Part shown: piece after piece, positions 54,821-63,023 of the stretch
Layout of the letters: every line of letters starts with the position of its first letter
How positions within the stretch are numbered: the stretch's first letter is position 1
Notes under the pieces: model-generated
What the model was told of the DNA's origin: nothing
The model's database searches: none
What the model saw: the letters and a program-made list of their open reading frames with translations, nothing else
From: Pseudomonas sp. W4I3
GTDB lineage: Bacteria > Pseudomonadota > Gammaproteobacteria > Pseudomonadales > Pseudomonadaceae
NCBI RefSeq assembly: GCF_030816195.1
Contig: NZ_JAUSXS010000001.1
Span: 3,371,501 to 3,435,500 of the forward strand
Direction: 5' to 3'
DNA length: 64,000 nucleotides
Made by a program: the position numbers and the translations under genes

Positions 54821-55321
54821 ATGAAAAACACTCCAGAGGTCGCTGAAGTTCCGATTTCGGTTATTCAATGGTTGGACGAATCTTATCGCCAGTGGGCCGG
54901 TGAAGGGCTTCCGTGCCCGATGGCGCATAAAGGGTCGCGCGAAGAGTGGATACATACTCACGCGCCCTACAGCCTGGTTTCCCATAACGACGACGCAGAC
55001 CCGCATTTCATTTATGCCAATGAATGCGCCCTGGCATGCTTCAAATACAGTCGAGAAGAGTTTTACGCCATGCCTTCACGGTTCAGCGCTTCAAGCCTCG
55101 ACAGGGTCGAGCGTCAGGCGCTGCTTGAGGTCGTAACGACCAAGGGGATTGCCTCCGGTTACACGGGGTTTCGCGTTGACCGCAATGGCGGCTCGTTTAC
55201 GATTCACGATGGCATCGTCTGGGAAGTGCTTGACGAGAACGGGGTGCGAAAAGGGCAGGCCGCCTTGTTCTGGCCAAGCGCGGCCCCCGTCGGCAGGCTC
55301 GAATTGCGGGGTGTCAGGTAA
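54821..55321 (+). CDS. MEKHLA-domain (PAS-like) protein
   Basis: 166 aa from ATG 54821. MEKHLA domain over most of the chain: LDESYRQWAGEGLPCPMAHK, ADPHFIYANECALACFKYSR, SRFSASSLDRVERQALLEVV, ending WPSAAPVGRL. The domain is a PAS relative found alone in bacteria and in plant HD-ZIP III factors; ligand unknown. Its last 8 bases overlap the convergent MocR gene end. Confidence 0.88.
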   Translation: MKNTPEVAEVPISVIQWLDESYRQWAGEGLPCPMAHKGSREEWIHTHAPYSLVSHNDDADPHFIYANECALACFKYSREEFYAMPSRFSASSLDRVERQALLEVVTTKGIASGYTGFRVDRNGGSFTIHDGIVWEVLDENGVRKGQAALFWPSAAPVGRLELRGVR

Positions 55322-56747
55322 TCTGCTGAAGAATATCCCGCACCCGGGTCAGGGCAATATCGATATCCAGTGTTTCAATGGCACCGAAACCCATGAACAG
55401 GCCCTGCCTGGGTTTCTGTGTGTCAAAAAAACCGTTGATGGAGTAGAGGCCGACCTCGGCTTTTCTTGCCAGCTCAATCAGCAGCTCGATGTTGATTGGG
55501 ACTTTGCACAACAAGGTCATATGAAAGCCGGCGTCACTGGGGATGGCTTCGAACCAGGGCGAAAGATCATCGTTAACTCTCTCCAGAATACGCTCACGCC
55601 GGTTAGCATAAATGCTGTGGCAACGGCGGATATGCTTGAGCAAACAGCCCTCGGCAATGAATTTGGCCAAAGTCCACTGAGGCAATGTCGAGGTGTGCAG
55701 ATCGGTCAGTTGTTTGGCGCGGATCACTGCTTCCAGAATTGTCGGCGGCAGGATCATGTAGCCCAAGCGCAGTTGCGGCAACAGCGTTTTCGAGAAGGTC
55801 CCGACATACGCGACGATGCCGTGGGTGTCCAGGCTGTGCAGTGAGTCGGTGGGTCGACCTTCATACCTAAACTCGCTGTCGTAGTCGTCCTCGATGACGA
55901 TCGCGCCCAGGCCCTTTGCTTTGTCCAGCAGCGCCTGGCGCCGAGCCAGGCTCATCGGCATGCCGAGGGGGAACTGATGGGAGGGCGTCACGTAGATCAG
56001 GCGAGTACCCTCCGGTATCAGGTCAACCCGCATTCCCTCCGAGTCCACTGGGATCCCCACGACGTTGGCGCCGTGAGACCGGAACAGCAGACGCGCGGGC
56101 GGATACCCAGGATCCTCCATGGCAATGGATGCACCGTCGCGCGCTAGCACGCGCGATATCAAGTCCAGTGCCTGTTGTGCGCCGTTGCACACTACCACTT
56201 CATGGTCCTGGCAAATGACGCCACGGGAAAAGGCGATATGCCGTGCAATAGCGTTGCGTAGGGCGGGCAGACCTTCCGGCGATCCATACAGTCCCTTGGA
56301 CTGGGAAAGCTGGCGCAGCGCGTTTGATGAACAGCGACGCCATTCTTCCTGGGGAAACAGACCTTGGCTGGTCGCGCCGCCAATGAACTCGTACCGCAAG
56401 GTACCGTCTAGGTCTGGATGCCTCAAAAACGTCGGCATGGCCTCCCAACGTTCGAGACTGTGGACGCTGGCCAAATCAAGTTGGGTTGGTCTGGCAGCCG
56501 ATTTTGTGGGGCGTGCATTGACGTAAGTGCCTTTACCCACTTTTCCCGTGAGCAAGTTCTCGTACGTGAGTTGCGCGTAGCTGTCCGAAATGGTTTTGCG
56601 AGAAATGCCCAGCTGTTGAGCCAGCAAGCGACTTGGCGGCAGCTGTGTGCCAGGAGGCAGTTGACCGGATTCGATCGCGTTGTACAACTGGTTGTAGAGC
56701 TGCCCCGCCAGGTTCTTATGGCCATCGATGACAATATGAAATTCCAT
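55314..56747 (-). CDS. MocR/PdxR-type regulator (GntR HTH + aminotransferase fold)
   Basis: 477 aa. Winged helix about 5-75 (YNAIESGQLPPGTQLPPSRL, LGISRKTISDSYAQL); linker to about 110; class-I aminotransferase-like domain about 115-470 with the PLP Lys in TFSKTLLPQLRLGYM and Asp/Tyr in EDDYDSEFRYEGRP. It senses PLP-bound amino compounds. Divergent from the AhpD-like gene, with a palindrome between them at 56848, so it probably controls that gene and itself. Confidence 0.9.
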   Translation of the reverse strand: MEFHIVIDGHKNLAGQLYNQLYNAIESGQLPPGTQLPPSRLLAQQLGISRKTISDSYAQLTYENLLTGKVGKGTYVNARPTKSAARPTQLDLASVHSLERWEAMPTFLRHPDLDGTLRYEFIGGATSQGLFPQEEWRRCSSNALRQLSQSKGLYGSPEGLPALRNAIARHIAFSRGVICQDHEVVVCNGAQQALDLISRVLARDGASIAMEDPGYPPARLLFRSHGANVVGIPVDSEGMRVDLIPEGTRLIYVTPSHQFPLGMPMSLARRQALLDKAKGLGAIVIEDDYDSEFRYEGRPTDSLHSLDTHGIVAYVGTFSKTLLPQLRLGYMILPPTILEAVIRAKQLTDLHTSTLPQWTLAKFIAEGCLLKHIRRCHSIYANRRERILERVNDDLSPWFEAIPSDAGFHMTLLCKVPINIELLIELARKAEVGLYSINGFFDTQKPRQGLFMGFGAIETLDIDIALTRVRDILQQIT

Positions 56748-56847
56748 GAGGCGTGGCTCCAGAGTACGTTTGGTTGTTGAAACATTGAGAGGGATAAGCC
56801 TAGCGCACCGAGGATCGTCGTTGAGTGGCGCGCTGTTAATTGATCAA

Positions 56848-56863
56848 ATTGGTCTAATCCAAT
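56848..56863. promoter_or_regulatory. Candidate MocR operator
   Basis: ATTGG-TCTAAT-CCAAT, a 5-bp inverted repeat in the 248-bp space between the MocR gene and the AhpD-like gene. TGGTCTA-like half-sites are common for MocR regulators. Confidence 0.4.
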
Positions 56864-56995
56864 CAGCGTTGCTTTATTGCGCTCAGTGCTTGCGGTGGCC
56901 TTCCTGAAATAGCGCTTATTGGAGGTAGTTGCGGCGTCCGTCGCTGGGTAGTCTGGCATGACAAAAATATTGAATCGGCCGCCTGGAAACTAACC

Positions 56996-57436
56996 ATGAG
57001 TATACGTCTGGACTATTACGCTACGTCACCTAAGGCCATGAGAGCGATGATGGCGATGGAGGCATCGACCTATGACCTGAGCATCGAACCGGCCCTGATC
57101 AACCTGGTCAAGGTTCGCGCTTCTCAACTCAATGGCTGTGCCTTTTGCACGGACATGCACTCCACTGAAGCACGACGGCAGGGTGAAACCGAGCGACGCT
57201 TGTATGCGGTGGTCGTTTGGCGCGAGAGCGTATTTTTCACCCCTCGTGAACAGGCTGCGCTGGCCTGGGCGGAAGCCGTCACGTTACTGTCCCAAAGTCA
57301 TGTACCAGATGATGTGTGGGAACAGTTGAAGAATGAGTTCAATGACGCCGAGATGGTCGACCTGACGATGGCGATCATTACCATTAACAGCTGGAATCGG
57401 CTAGCCGTCAGCTTCCGCCAGAAGCCCAGCCTTTGA
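56996..57436 (+). CDS. AhpD-like carboxymuconolactone decarboxylase-family protein
   Basis: 146 aa. CxxC-x3-His motif in NGCAFCTDMHSTEARRQG, the redox site of AhpD-type peroxidases. The chain is typical in length (ALINLVKVRASQLNGCAFC, FTPREQAALAWAEAVTLL, MAIITINSWNRLAVSF). Divergent from the MocR regulator, a common pairing that suggests induction by an amino compound or aldehyde. Not related in context to the CMD protein at 2928. Confidence 0.9.
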   Translation: MSIRLDYYATSPKAMRAMMAMEASTYDLSIEPALINLVKVRASQLNGCAFCTDMHSTEARRQGETERRLYAVVVWRESVFFTPREQAALAWAEAVTLLSQSHVPDDVWEQLKNEFNDAEMVDLTMAIITINSWNRLAVSFRQKPSL

Positions 57437-57526
57437 TGACAGTTCAGTTCCGAAATACCTGGTTAAGGGGCGAGGAGTGCGGTCATCGGGATTAAGACGG
57501 CTGTAGTTTCGCTATGAACAGAAGTT

Positions 57527-58462
57527 TCACTTCGTAGTCGCCGATTTCTTTTCTTTGCCACGGCGTGCAGGTGTTTTCGATTCGGGGAACAGGTGCTGGT
57601 TCAGGAAGTCGATAAACACTCGTAGCTTGGGGGCAGCATGCCTGCTCGATGGCCACATGATCTGGAACACACCTTCCTGTGAACAGTCCTCCAGCACCGG
57701 GATCAGTTTCCCGCGTTCAAGCCACTCCTTGATGGCGAAATCGGGCAAGTACGCGATACCGATGCCCTGCACGGCGAAACAGATGCGCGCCTCCAGGTTG
57801 TTGCAGACCATCGAGGTCGGCAAGCTCTGGTCGTTGTCTGCATCGCTCAGATTCACTGGCCAACGCTGCAGTTTTCCGGTGTTCGGGAAGCGAAACTGGA
57901 TGCACGAATGTTGCGCCAGTTCTTTGGGGTGCTGCGGAAAACCGCGTGCTGCGAAATAATCCGGCGAGCCGACCAGAATCATCCGATAGCTGCCGAGCCG
58001 GCGCGATGTCAGGCGCGAGTCTGGTGCATCACCGCTGCGAACAACAGCGTCGTAACCTTCTTCGACCACATCGACCCGGCGATCCGAAAACGTCAGATCC
58101 AGGTCGACCTCGGGATAGGCTTTTTTAAACTGCGCCATCACCGGCAGAAACGGCTCGCCAACCAATGGCAGGCTGACTTTGAGCCGCCCGCGGGGCGCTA
58201 CGACTGTTTGTGTCAACTCGGCTTCGGCCGCTTCTATCTCCGCCAGAATGCGCCGACACCGCTCAAGGAACAGCGCGCCTTCGGCAGTCAATGTGATGCT
58301 GCGCGTACTGCGATGAAACAGACGTACACCCAGGCGCTCTTCAATTCGAACAATACTTTTGCCGACCGCAGACGCCGAGACGCCAAGCAAACGGCCGGCG
58401 GCGACGAAGCTGCGCATGTCGGCAACGTGCACGAAGACAGTCAATGTATTGAGGCTGTCCAT
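57527..58462 (-). CDS. LysR-family regulator of the MDR-LLM-MFS operon
   Basis: 311 aa. ATG 58462 gives MDSLNTLTVFVHVADMRSFV, the usual LysR start; the recognition helix is SASAVGKSIVRIEERLGV. Effector domain about 90-300 (VAPRGRLKVSLPLVGEPFL; group often called AaeR/DmlR-like), then a basic tail (ESKTPARRGKEKK). The longer frame to 58552 would place helix 1 far in. Divergent with 167 bp to the MDR gene. Confidence 0.9.
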   Translation of the reverse strand: MDSLNTLTVFVHVADMRSFVAAGRLLGVSASAVGKSIVRIEERLGVRLFHRSTRSITLTAEGALFLERCRRILAEIEAAEAELTQTVVAPRGRLKVSLPLVGEPFLPVMAQFKKAYPEVDLDLTFSDRRVDVVEEGYDAVVRSGDAPDSRLTSRRLGSYRMILVGSPDYFAARGFPQHPKELAQHSCIQFRFPNTGKLQRWPVNLSDADNDQSLPTSMVCNNLEARICFAVQGIGIAYLPDFAIKEWLERGKLIPVLEDCSQEGVFQIMWPSSRHAAPKLRVFIDFLNQHLFPESKTPARRGKEKKSATTK

Positions 58463-58629
58463 AGGGCTCCAAAGTGAGCGAAAAATAGAACAGCCACCAT
58501 ATCCGATTTTTTGCGACACGGTGTGCGATTGCGGAACCTGGCCTCCGCACATAACGGAACTCCTGCCTACTTAATCCACCCCATGGCTTTTCATATCCTA
58601 TCGGCACGTTGTCTTACCGAGGAATCACC

Positions 58630-59655
58630 ATGTCCGCCATGATCAACCGTTGGGAAATCCCCTCTCTGGGCCTGAAAAAACTGACGCTCGCGTCGGTGCC
58701 GCGTCCTGCACCCAAAGCCGGCGAGGTATTGGTAAAGGTGCAGGCCGTGTCATTGAATTACCGGGATGGTGAAGTTGCGGAAAACGGTATGGGCGTGCCC
58801 TTGGCGTTTCCCTTCACGCCCGCGTCGGATATGGCGGGCACGGTAGTCGCGGTGGGTGAGGGCGTCACCCGGTTTGCCGTAGGCGACGAGGTCATTTCTA
58901 TCTGCATTACCGGATGGGTCGACGGTGCTCCGCTTTCCTGGGCCGATGCGCCCACCCAGGGTGGTCCGATACCCGGCATGCTGGCTGAGTACGTGGCAAC
59001 ACCTGCCGAGTGGTGCGTGCGCGCGCCAAAATCGTTGACGCCAGTGCAGGCCAGCACCCTGCCGATTGCCGCGCTAACCGCCTGGATGGCGCTTATCGAA
59101 TTGGGGCATGTGCACGCCGGCCAGACGGTGGTGGTTCAAGGCACCGGAGGTGTCTCATTGTTTGCGGTGCAATTGGCGGCCGCCTGCGGCGCAACAGTGA
59201 TTATTACCAGCAGCTGCGATGAAAAAATCGAACGCGCTATCAAGCTCGGCGCCACTCACGGGATCAATCGCAGCCGCGTGCCGGAATGGCAAGCGGCCGT
59301 GCTTGAGCTGACGGGGGGCAGCGGTGCTGATCATGTCCTGGAGATGGCCGGCGGCGATAATGTACGACGTTCACTTGAAGCGGTGGTGAACGGTGGCCGC
59401 ATATCCGTGATAGGGCTGCTTGAATCCGATACGTTCACTGCGCCTGTCCTCGCCTTACTGGGCAGCCGGGCTTCGATAACCGGTATTTCGGTCGGCCCTC
59501 GCCGGGCACTTGAGGACCTGGTTCGCATGATTGATCAGCACTTGATCAAGCCGGTCATCGATTACACCTATTCCTTCGCCGAAGTCCCGCAAGCCTTCGC
59601 TCATCTCAAGCGTGGCTCGTTCGGCAAAGTAGTGATCGAGGTTAACCGCTCATGA
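58630..59655 (+). CDS. Zinc-independent MDR alcohol dehydrogenase/quinone reductase
   Basis: 341 aa medium-chain dehydrogenase. GroES-like part (VKVQAVSLNYRDGEVAENG) without the Zn-ligand Cys set; Rossmann motif VVQGTGGVSLFAVQLAAACG at about 170; typical C-terminal LKRGSFGKVVIEV. NAD(P)H-dependent reduction of an enone or quinone. GAGGAATCACC sets ATG 58630. Its last 4 bases (ATGA) start the LLM gene. Confidence 0.9.
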   Translation: MSAMINRWEIPSLGLKKLTLASVPRPAPKAGEVLVKVQAVSLNYRDGEVAENGMGVPLAFPFTPASDMAGTVVAVGEGVTRFAVGDEVISICITGWVDGAPLSWADAPTQGGPIPGMLAEYVATPAEWCVRAPKSLTPVQASTLPIAALTAWMALIELGHVHAGQTVVVQGTGGVSLFAVQLAAACGATVIITSSCDEKIERAIKLGATHGINRSRVPEWQAAVLELTGGSGADHVLEMAGGDNVRRSLEAVVNGGRISVIGLLESDTFTAPVLALLGSRASITGISVGPRRALEDLVRMIDQHLIKPVIDYTYSFAEVPQAFAHLKRGSFGKVVIEVNRS

Positions 59656-60662
59656 CCCCTAATGGCTTATCCGGGGCATACAACGCGGGTGCGTTGCCTG
59701 ACGACCTTGCAACCCATCGAGGCTTTGGCCGGGTTTTCCAGCCCGGCAAGCTCACGCTGGGGCTCATCGCACCTCTGGAGGGCTACCCTGACAGCCCTTC
59801 GCCTACACTCGCCAATCACGTGGAAATGGTGCGCAAGGCGGACGGAATCGGGATTGCTGCACTCTGGCTGCGCGACGTGCCCTTCTATGATCCCAGCTTT
59901 GGTGATGTGGGCCAGATTATTGATCCGATGGTGTATGCGGGATTTCTGGCTGCGCATACCCGCCAAATCGCAATTGGCAGTGCCGGGGTTGTCCTGCCAT
60001 TGCGCGACCCATTGATCGTTGCGAAGCAGTCGACCAGTGTCGATCAGTTAGTCGGTGGGCGTTTTCTGCTAGGCCTTTCAGGTGGAGACAGACCGGAAGA
60101 ATTCCCGGCGTTTGGTGTGGCCTTCGAGAACCGTGCAGAACGTTACCGGGATGCCTACGCAATGATCCGAGCGGCGGTCGACAATGAATTTCCACACTGG
60201 CGCAGCGAGTTTTATGGCGAGTTGAGCGGCACACTGGATCTGATCCCGAAGCCGGTCGGCCAACGCCTGCCAGCGGTCGCTATTGGCCGCTCGGGCCAGG
60301 CGATTGACTGGATTGCGGCCAATATGGATGCGTGGATCTGGCACGGTATGGATGCCCGGCGCATGACCGATATCGTGCCCACCTGGCGACAAGCAACGAC
60401 CGGTATGCCATTCAAACCCTATGGTTATGCCACCTGGTTTGATTTGGCCGAGGACCCGGACGCGCCTATCCAACCTGGCCGGGTATTGCGTGGAGGTCGC
60501 CACGCGCTGATAGCGTTATGGGGCGAACAGGAACACGCCGGGGTGAGCCACGTGGTGCTCAATATGAAACAGACGCGGCGGCCTGTTACCGAGATTCTGG
60601 ATGAGCTTGCCGAATACATCCTGCCGCAATTCCCGTCACACACGGTGGGAGCGCCGTCATGA
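59652..60662 (+). CDS. LLM-class flavin-dependent oxidoreductase
   Basis: 336 aa luciferase-like monooxygenase fold. LTLGLIAPLEGYPDS, MVRKADGIGIAALWLRDVPF, LGLSGGDRPEEFPAFG (FMN-phosphate region) and RSGQAIDWIAANMDAWIW are diagnostic. It probably uses reduced flavin from a separate reductase. ATGA overlaps at both ends couple it to the MDR and MFS genes. Substrate unknown. Confidence 0.9.
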   Translation: MTPNGLSGAYNAGALPDDLATHRGFGRVFQPGKLTLGLIAPLEGYPDSPSPTLANHVEMVRKADGIGIAALWLRDVPFYDPSFGDVGQIIDPMVYAGFLAAHTRQIAIGSAGVVLPLRDPLIVAKQSTSVDQLVGGRFLLGLSGGDRPEEFPAFGVAFENRAERYRDAYAMIRAAVDNEFPHWRSEFYGELSGTLDLIPKPVGQRLPAVAIGRSGQAIDWIAANMDAWIWHGMDARRMTDIVPTWRQATTGMPFKPYGYATWFDLAEDPDAPIQPGRVLRGGRHALIALWGEQEHAGVSHVVLNMKQTRRPVTEILDELAEYILPQFPSHTVGAPS

Positions 60663-61858
60663 GTGCATCGACCCTGTCGGCTAAATCCATGCCCTACATC
60701 ATTCTGGGTTTGTTTGGGCTTTATACGCTGGAGTTCGGCGTCGTCGGTATCTTGCCGATGATTGTTGCTCGGTTTGAAGTCAGCGTTTCGCATGCGGGTT
60801 TTTTGATGGGCTTGTTTGCCCTGATCGTGGCAGTGCTGGGGCCGTTTCTGGTGCTGTTTTCTTCTCGATTCGACCGTAAAAAAGTGCTGATCGTGGCGCT
60901 GTTCGGGTTTTCCTTCTGCAGTGTGCTGTCAGCGTTCGCGCCCAATTTCACCACGTTGATGGTACTGCGTGTCGTCCCGGCAATGCTTCATCCGGTATTC
61001 TTTGCGGCGGCATTTTCCACCGCAGTTTCGCTTTATCCGAAAGCGCGGGCAGGGCATGCGACGGCTCTGGCTGTCGTGGGGACGACACTTGGCCTGGTCA
61101 TCGGCGTTCCATTGACAACTTGGGTGGGCGCGAGCATTTCCTATGAAGCCTCGTTCTTCTTTTGTGCCATCGTCACCGCACTGGCCGGCTTGGGTTTGCT
61201 GTTCAAGTTGCCGCATCACGTACGTGCCGACCGCATGAGCTTCGGCAGGCAGCTCTCGGTGTTGCGCAGCCCGGCGATGTGGCTGGCGATCGGCGCAACC
61301 ATTCTGGTGTTCGCCGCGATGTTTTCGGTTTACAGCTACGCCGCCGAATATCTCAAGACTCAAAACGGTATGGACGGGCAGACCATCAGCGTAATGCTGG
61401 TCATATTCGGGATTGGCGGGGTGGCAGCGAACCTGATGGTGGGGCGCTTGCTCGGCGGGCATCTGTTGGTAACCGCCATTGTCTATCCCATCGTACTGGC
61501 TGCGTCCTACTTGATTTTGCTGGCCTCAGGCAGCGCGTCCTTGGCCTCGATGACGGTGATTGTGCTGCTCTGGGGCGCGGCTCACACGAGCGGACTGGTG
61601 ATCACTCAAATGTGGTTGACGTCTGCGGCGCCTGACGCCCATGAGTTTGCAACCAGTCTGTATGTTTCATCTGCGAATGCCGGCGTAGTGTTTGGCTCGT
61701 CGGCCGGAGGGTTGTTCATCAAGGCGCTCGGCATGGGGGGGGCCATCTGGTGCGGTTTGTTGTTTGCGGGTTTATCGTTGGCGCTGATCGCCTTGAAGGC
61801 GCTGTTTTACGCGAGCCCGGTCGAACACTTGAGTCGGACATACAGCCACAGCAAATAG
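60659..61858 (+). CDS. MFS transporter, 12 TM, AraJ/DHA1-like
   Basis: 399 aa. N-terminus MSASTLSAKSMPYIILGLFG; motif A FSSRFDRKKVLIVALFGF between TM2 and TM3; the half-repeat after residue 200. Drug/sugar-type proton antiporter. Third gene of the coupled operon; likely exports the substrate or product of the two oxidoreductases, under the divergent LysR regulator. Confidence 0.9.
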   Translation: MSASTLSAKSMPYIILGLFGLYTLEFGVVGILPMIVARFEVSVSHAGFLMGLFALIVAVLGPFLVLFSSRFDRKKVLIVALFGFSFCSVLSAFAPNFTTLMVLRVVPAMLHPVFFAAAFSTAVSLYPKARAGHATALAVVGTTLGLVIGVPLTTWVGASISYEASFFFCAIVTALAGLGLLFKLPHHVRADRMSFGRQLSVLRSPAMWLAIGATILVFAAMFSVYSYAAEYLKTQNGMDGQTISVMLVIFGIGGVAANLMVGRLLGGHLLVTAIVYPIVLAASYLILLASGSASLASMTVIVLLWGAAHTSGLVITQMWLTSAAPDAHEFATSLYVSSANAGVVFGSSAGGLFIKALGMGGAIWCGLLFAGLSLALIALKALFYASPVEHLSRTYSHSK

Positions 61859-62065
61859 AACCCGATAACACACAAGCAGCATAGGCTCAGTTAATGAGTC
61901 AGCGTGCACGTAGAGTTAGAGACTACACGTAGCCAGTCGAGCCGGTGTATTGGACTGTCTGTAATAGTGATAATTGGAAATTCATTTTTGCGGGTGAGAT
62001 GCACTAAGGTGCGTCACGAACGGGGCAAATAGATTAGTGCCCTGACGTTAAAAAGGCGACGCGTG

Positions 62066-62827
62066 ATGCTATGGAGTAGAGAACGCATTCTGGTGACGGG
62101 TGCAAGCGGTGTGCTTGGCACTGCCGTAGTTGATCACCTTGTTTCACGCAAAGTGAATGTCATCGGGTGTGGGCGGCAATCAAAACCAATGGGGTACAGA
62201 AGCCACTGGCTCAAGGTCGATTTACTTACCGGTGAGGGGCTGGATGCTGCATTGAGTGAAACCACCTGCGTCATTCATTGCGCTTCAAACCCGTCGAAAC
62301 CACGCGAAGACGTCGGCGCTCTGGAAAATTTGATAAAGGTGGCGCGGGAAAAGGGGCGCCATATCGTCTACATCAGCATCGCCGGTATTGAACAAGCCGC
62401 TGACGACTATGAATACTATCGCGTCAAGCTGGAGTGCGAGCAGCGCCTTGCCCGGGCGGGCGTCGGTTATACGATCACACGCGCTACGCCCTTCCATCCC
62501 TTCGTGAGTCACCTGCTCAAACGGTTGACGCTGGGGCCGTTTTTGATGGTACCGAAAATGACGTTGCAGCCAGTTGATCCGTCATTTATCGCTCAGCGGC
62601 TGGTGACGCATGCGCTGAACCGCCACCATGGGCGAACACCCGATGTGGCGGGGCCGGAAATAATTGACCAGAACACGCTCACCGCTGATTGGATGAAATC
62701 ACGTCATACGGCAAAAGTGCGCATATCAGCACCTCGCTTGCGTTCAATCAGGGCTATCGAGAGATTGGGGAGTGTCGCCGGTGAGAAGGGCGGCACCTCT
62801 TGGCGTGAATGGTTAAGCGACCTCTAA
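62066..62827 (+). CDS. NAD(P)-binding SDR/NmrA-like protein
   Basis: 253 aa. Rossmann motif ILVTGASGVLGTAVVDHLVS (residues 7-26), then CGRQSKPMGYRSHWLKVDLL and VIHCASNPSKPREDVGALEN; the active-site YxxxK may be YEYYRVKLECEQ. Atypical extended-SDR or NmrA/redox-sensor type. The start is GTG 62063 or ATG 62066. It stands alone after a 204-bp gap that shows nothing else recognisable. Confidence 0.8.
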   Translation: MLWSRERILVTGASGVLGTAVVDHLVSRKVNVIGCGRQSKPMGYRSHWLKVDLLTGEGLDAALSETTCVIHCASNPSKPREDVGALENLIKVAREKGRHIVYISIAGIEQAADDYEYYRVKLECEQRLARAGVGYTITRATPFHPFVSHLLKRLTLGPFLMVPKMTLQPVDPSFIAQRLVTHALNRHHGRTPDVAGPEIIDQNTLTADWMKSRHTAKVRISAPRLRSIRAIERLGSVAGEKGGTSWREWLSDL

Positions 62828-63023
62828 CACGCTTCAAACAAGTCGCCTGTAAGCCAATGGCGTGCAGAAAAACAACACGATTGGAGCTGGGACTTCAGTG
62901 GGTTCTTAGGTAGCGTAATTGCTTACCCGCGATGATTATCCCATGAGCCTTTCCGGTGGCTGATGACCTTCAAGCATTTTAAGTTGCGGCCATAGTGAAT
63001 ACCCATCAAGTGAATTCAACTCC

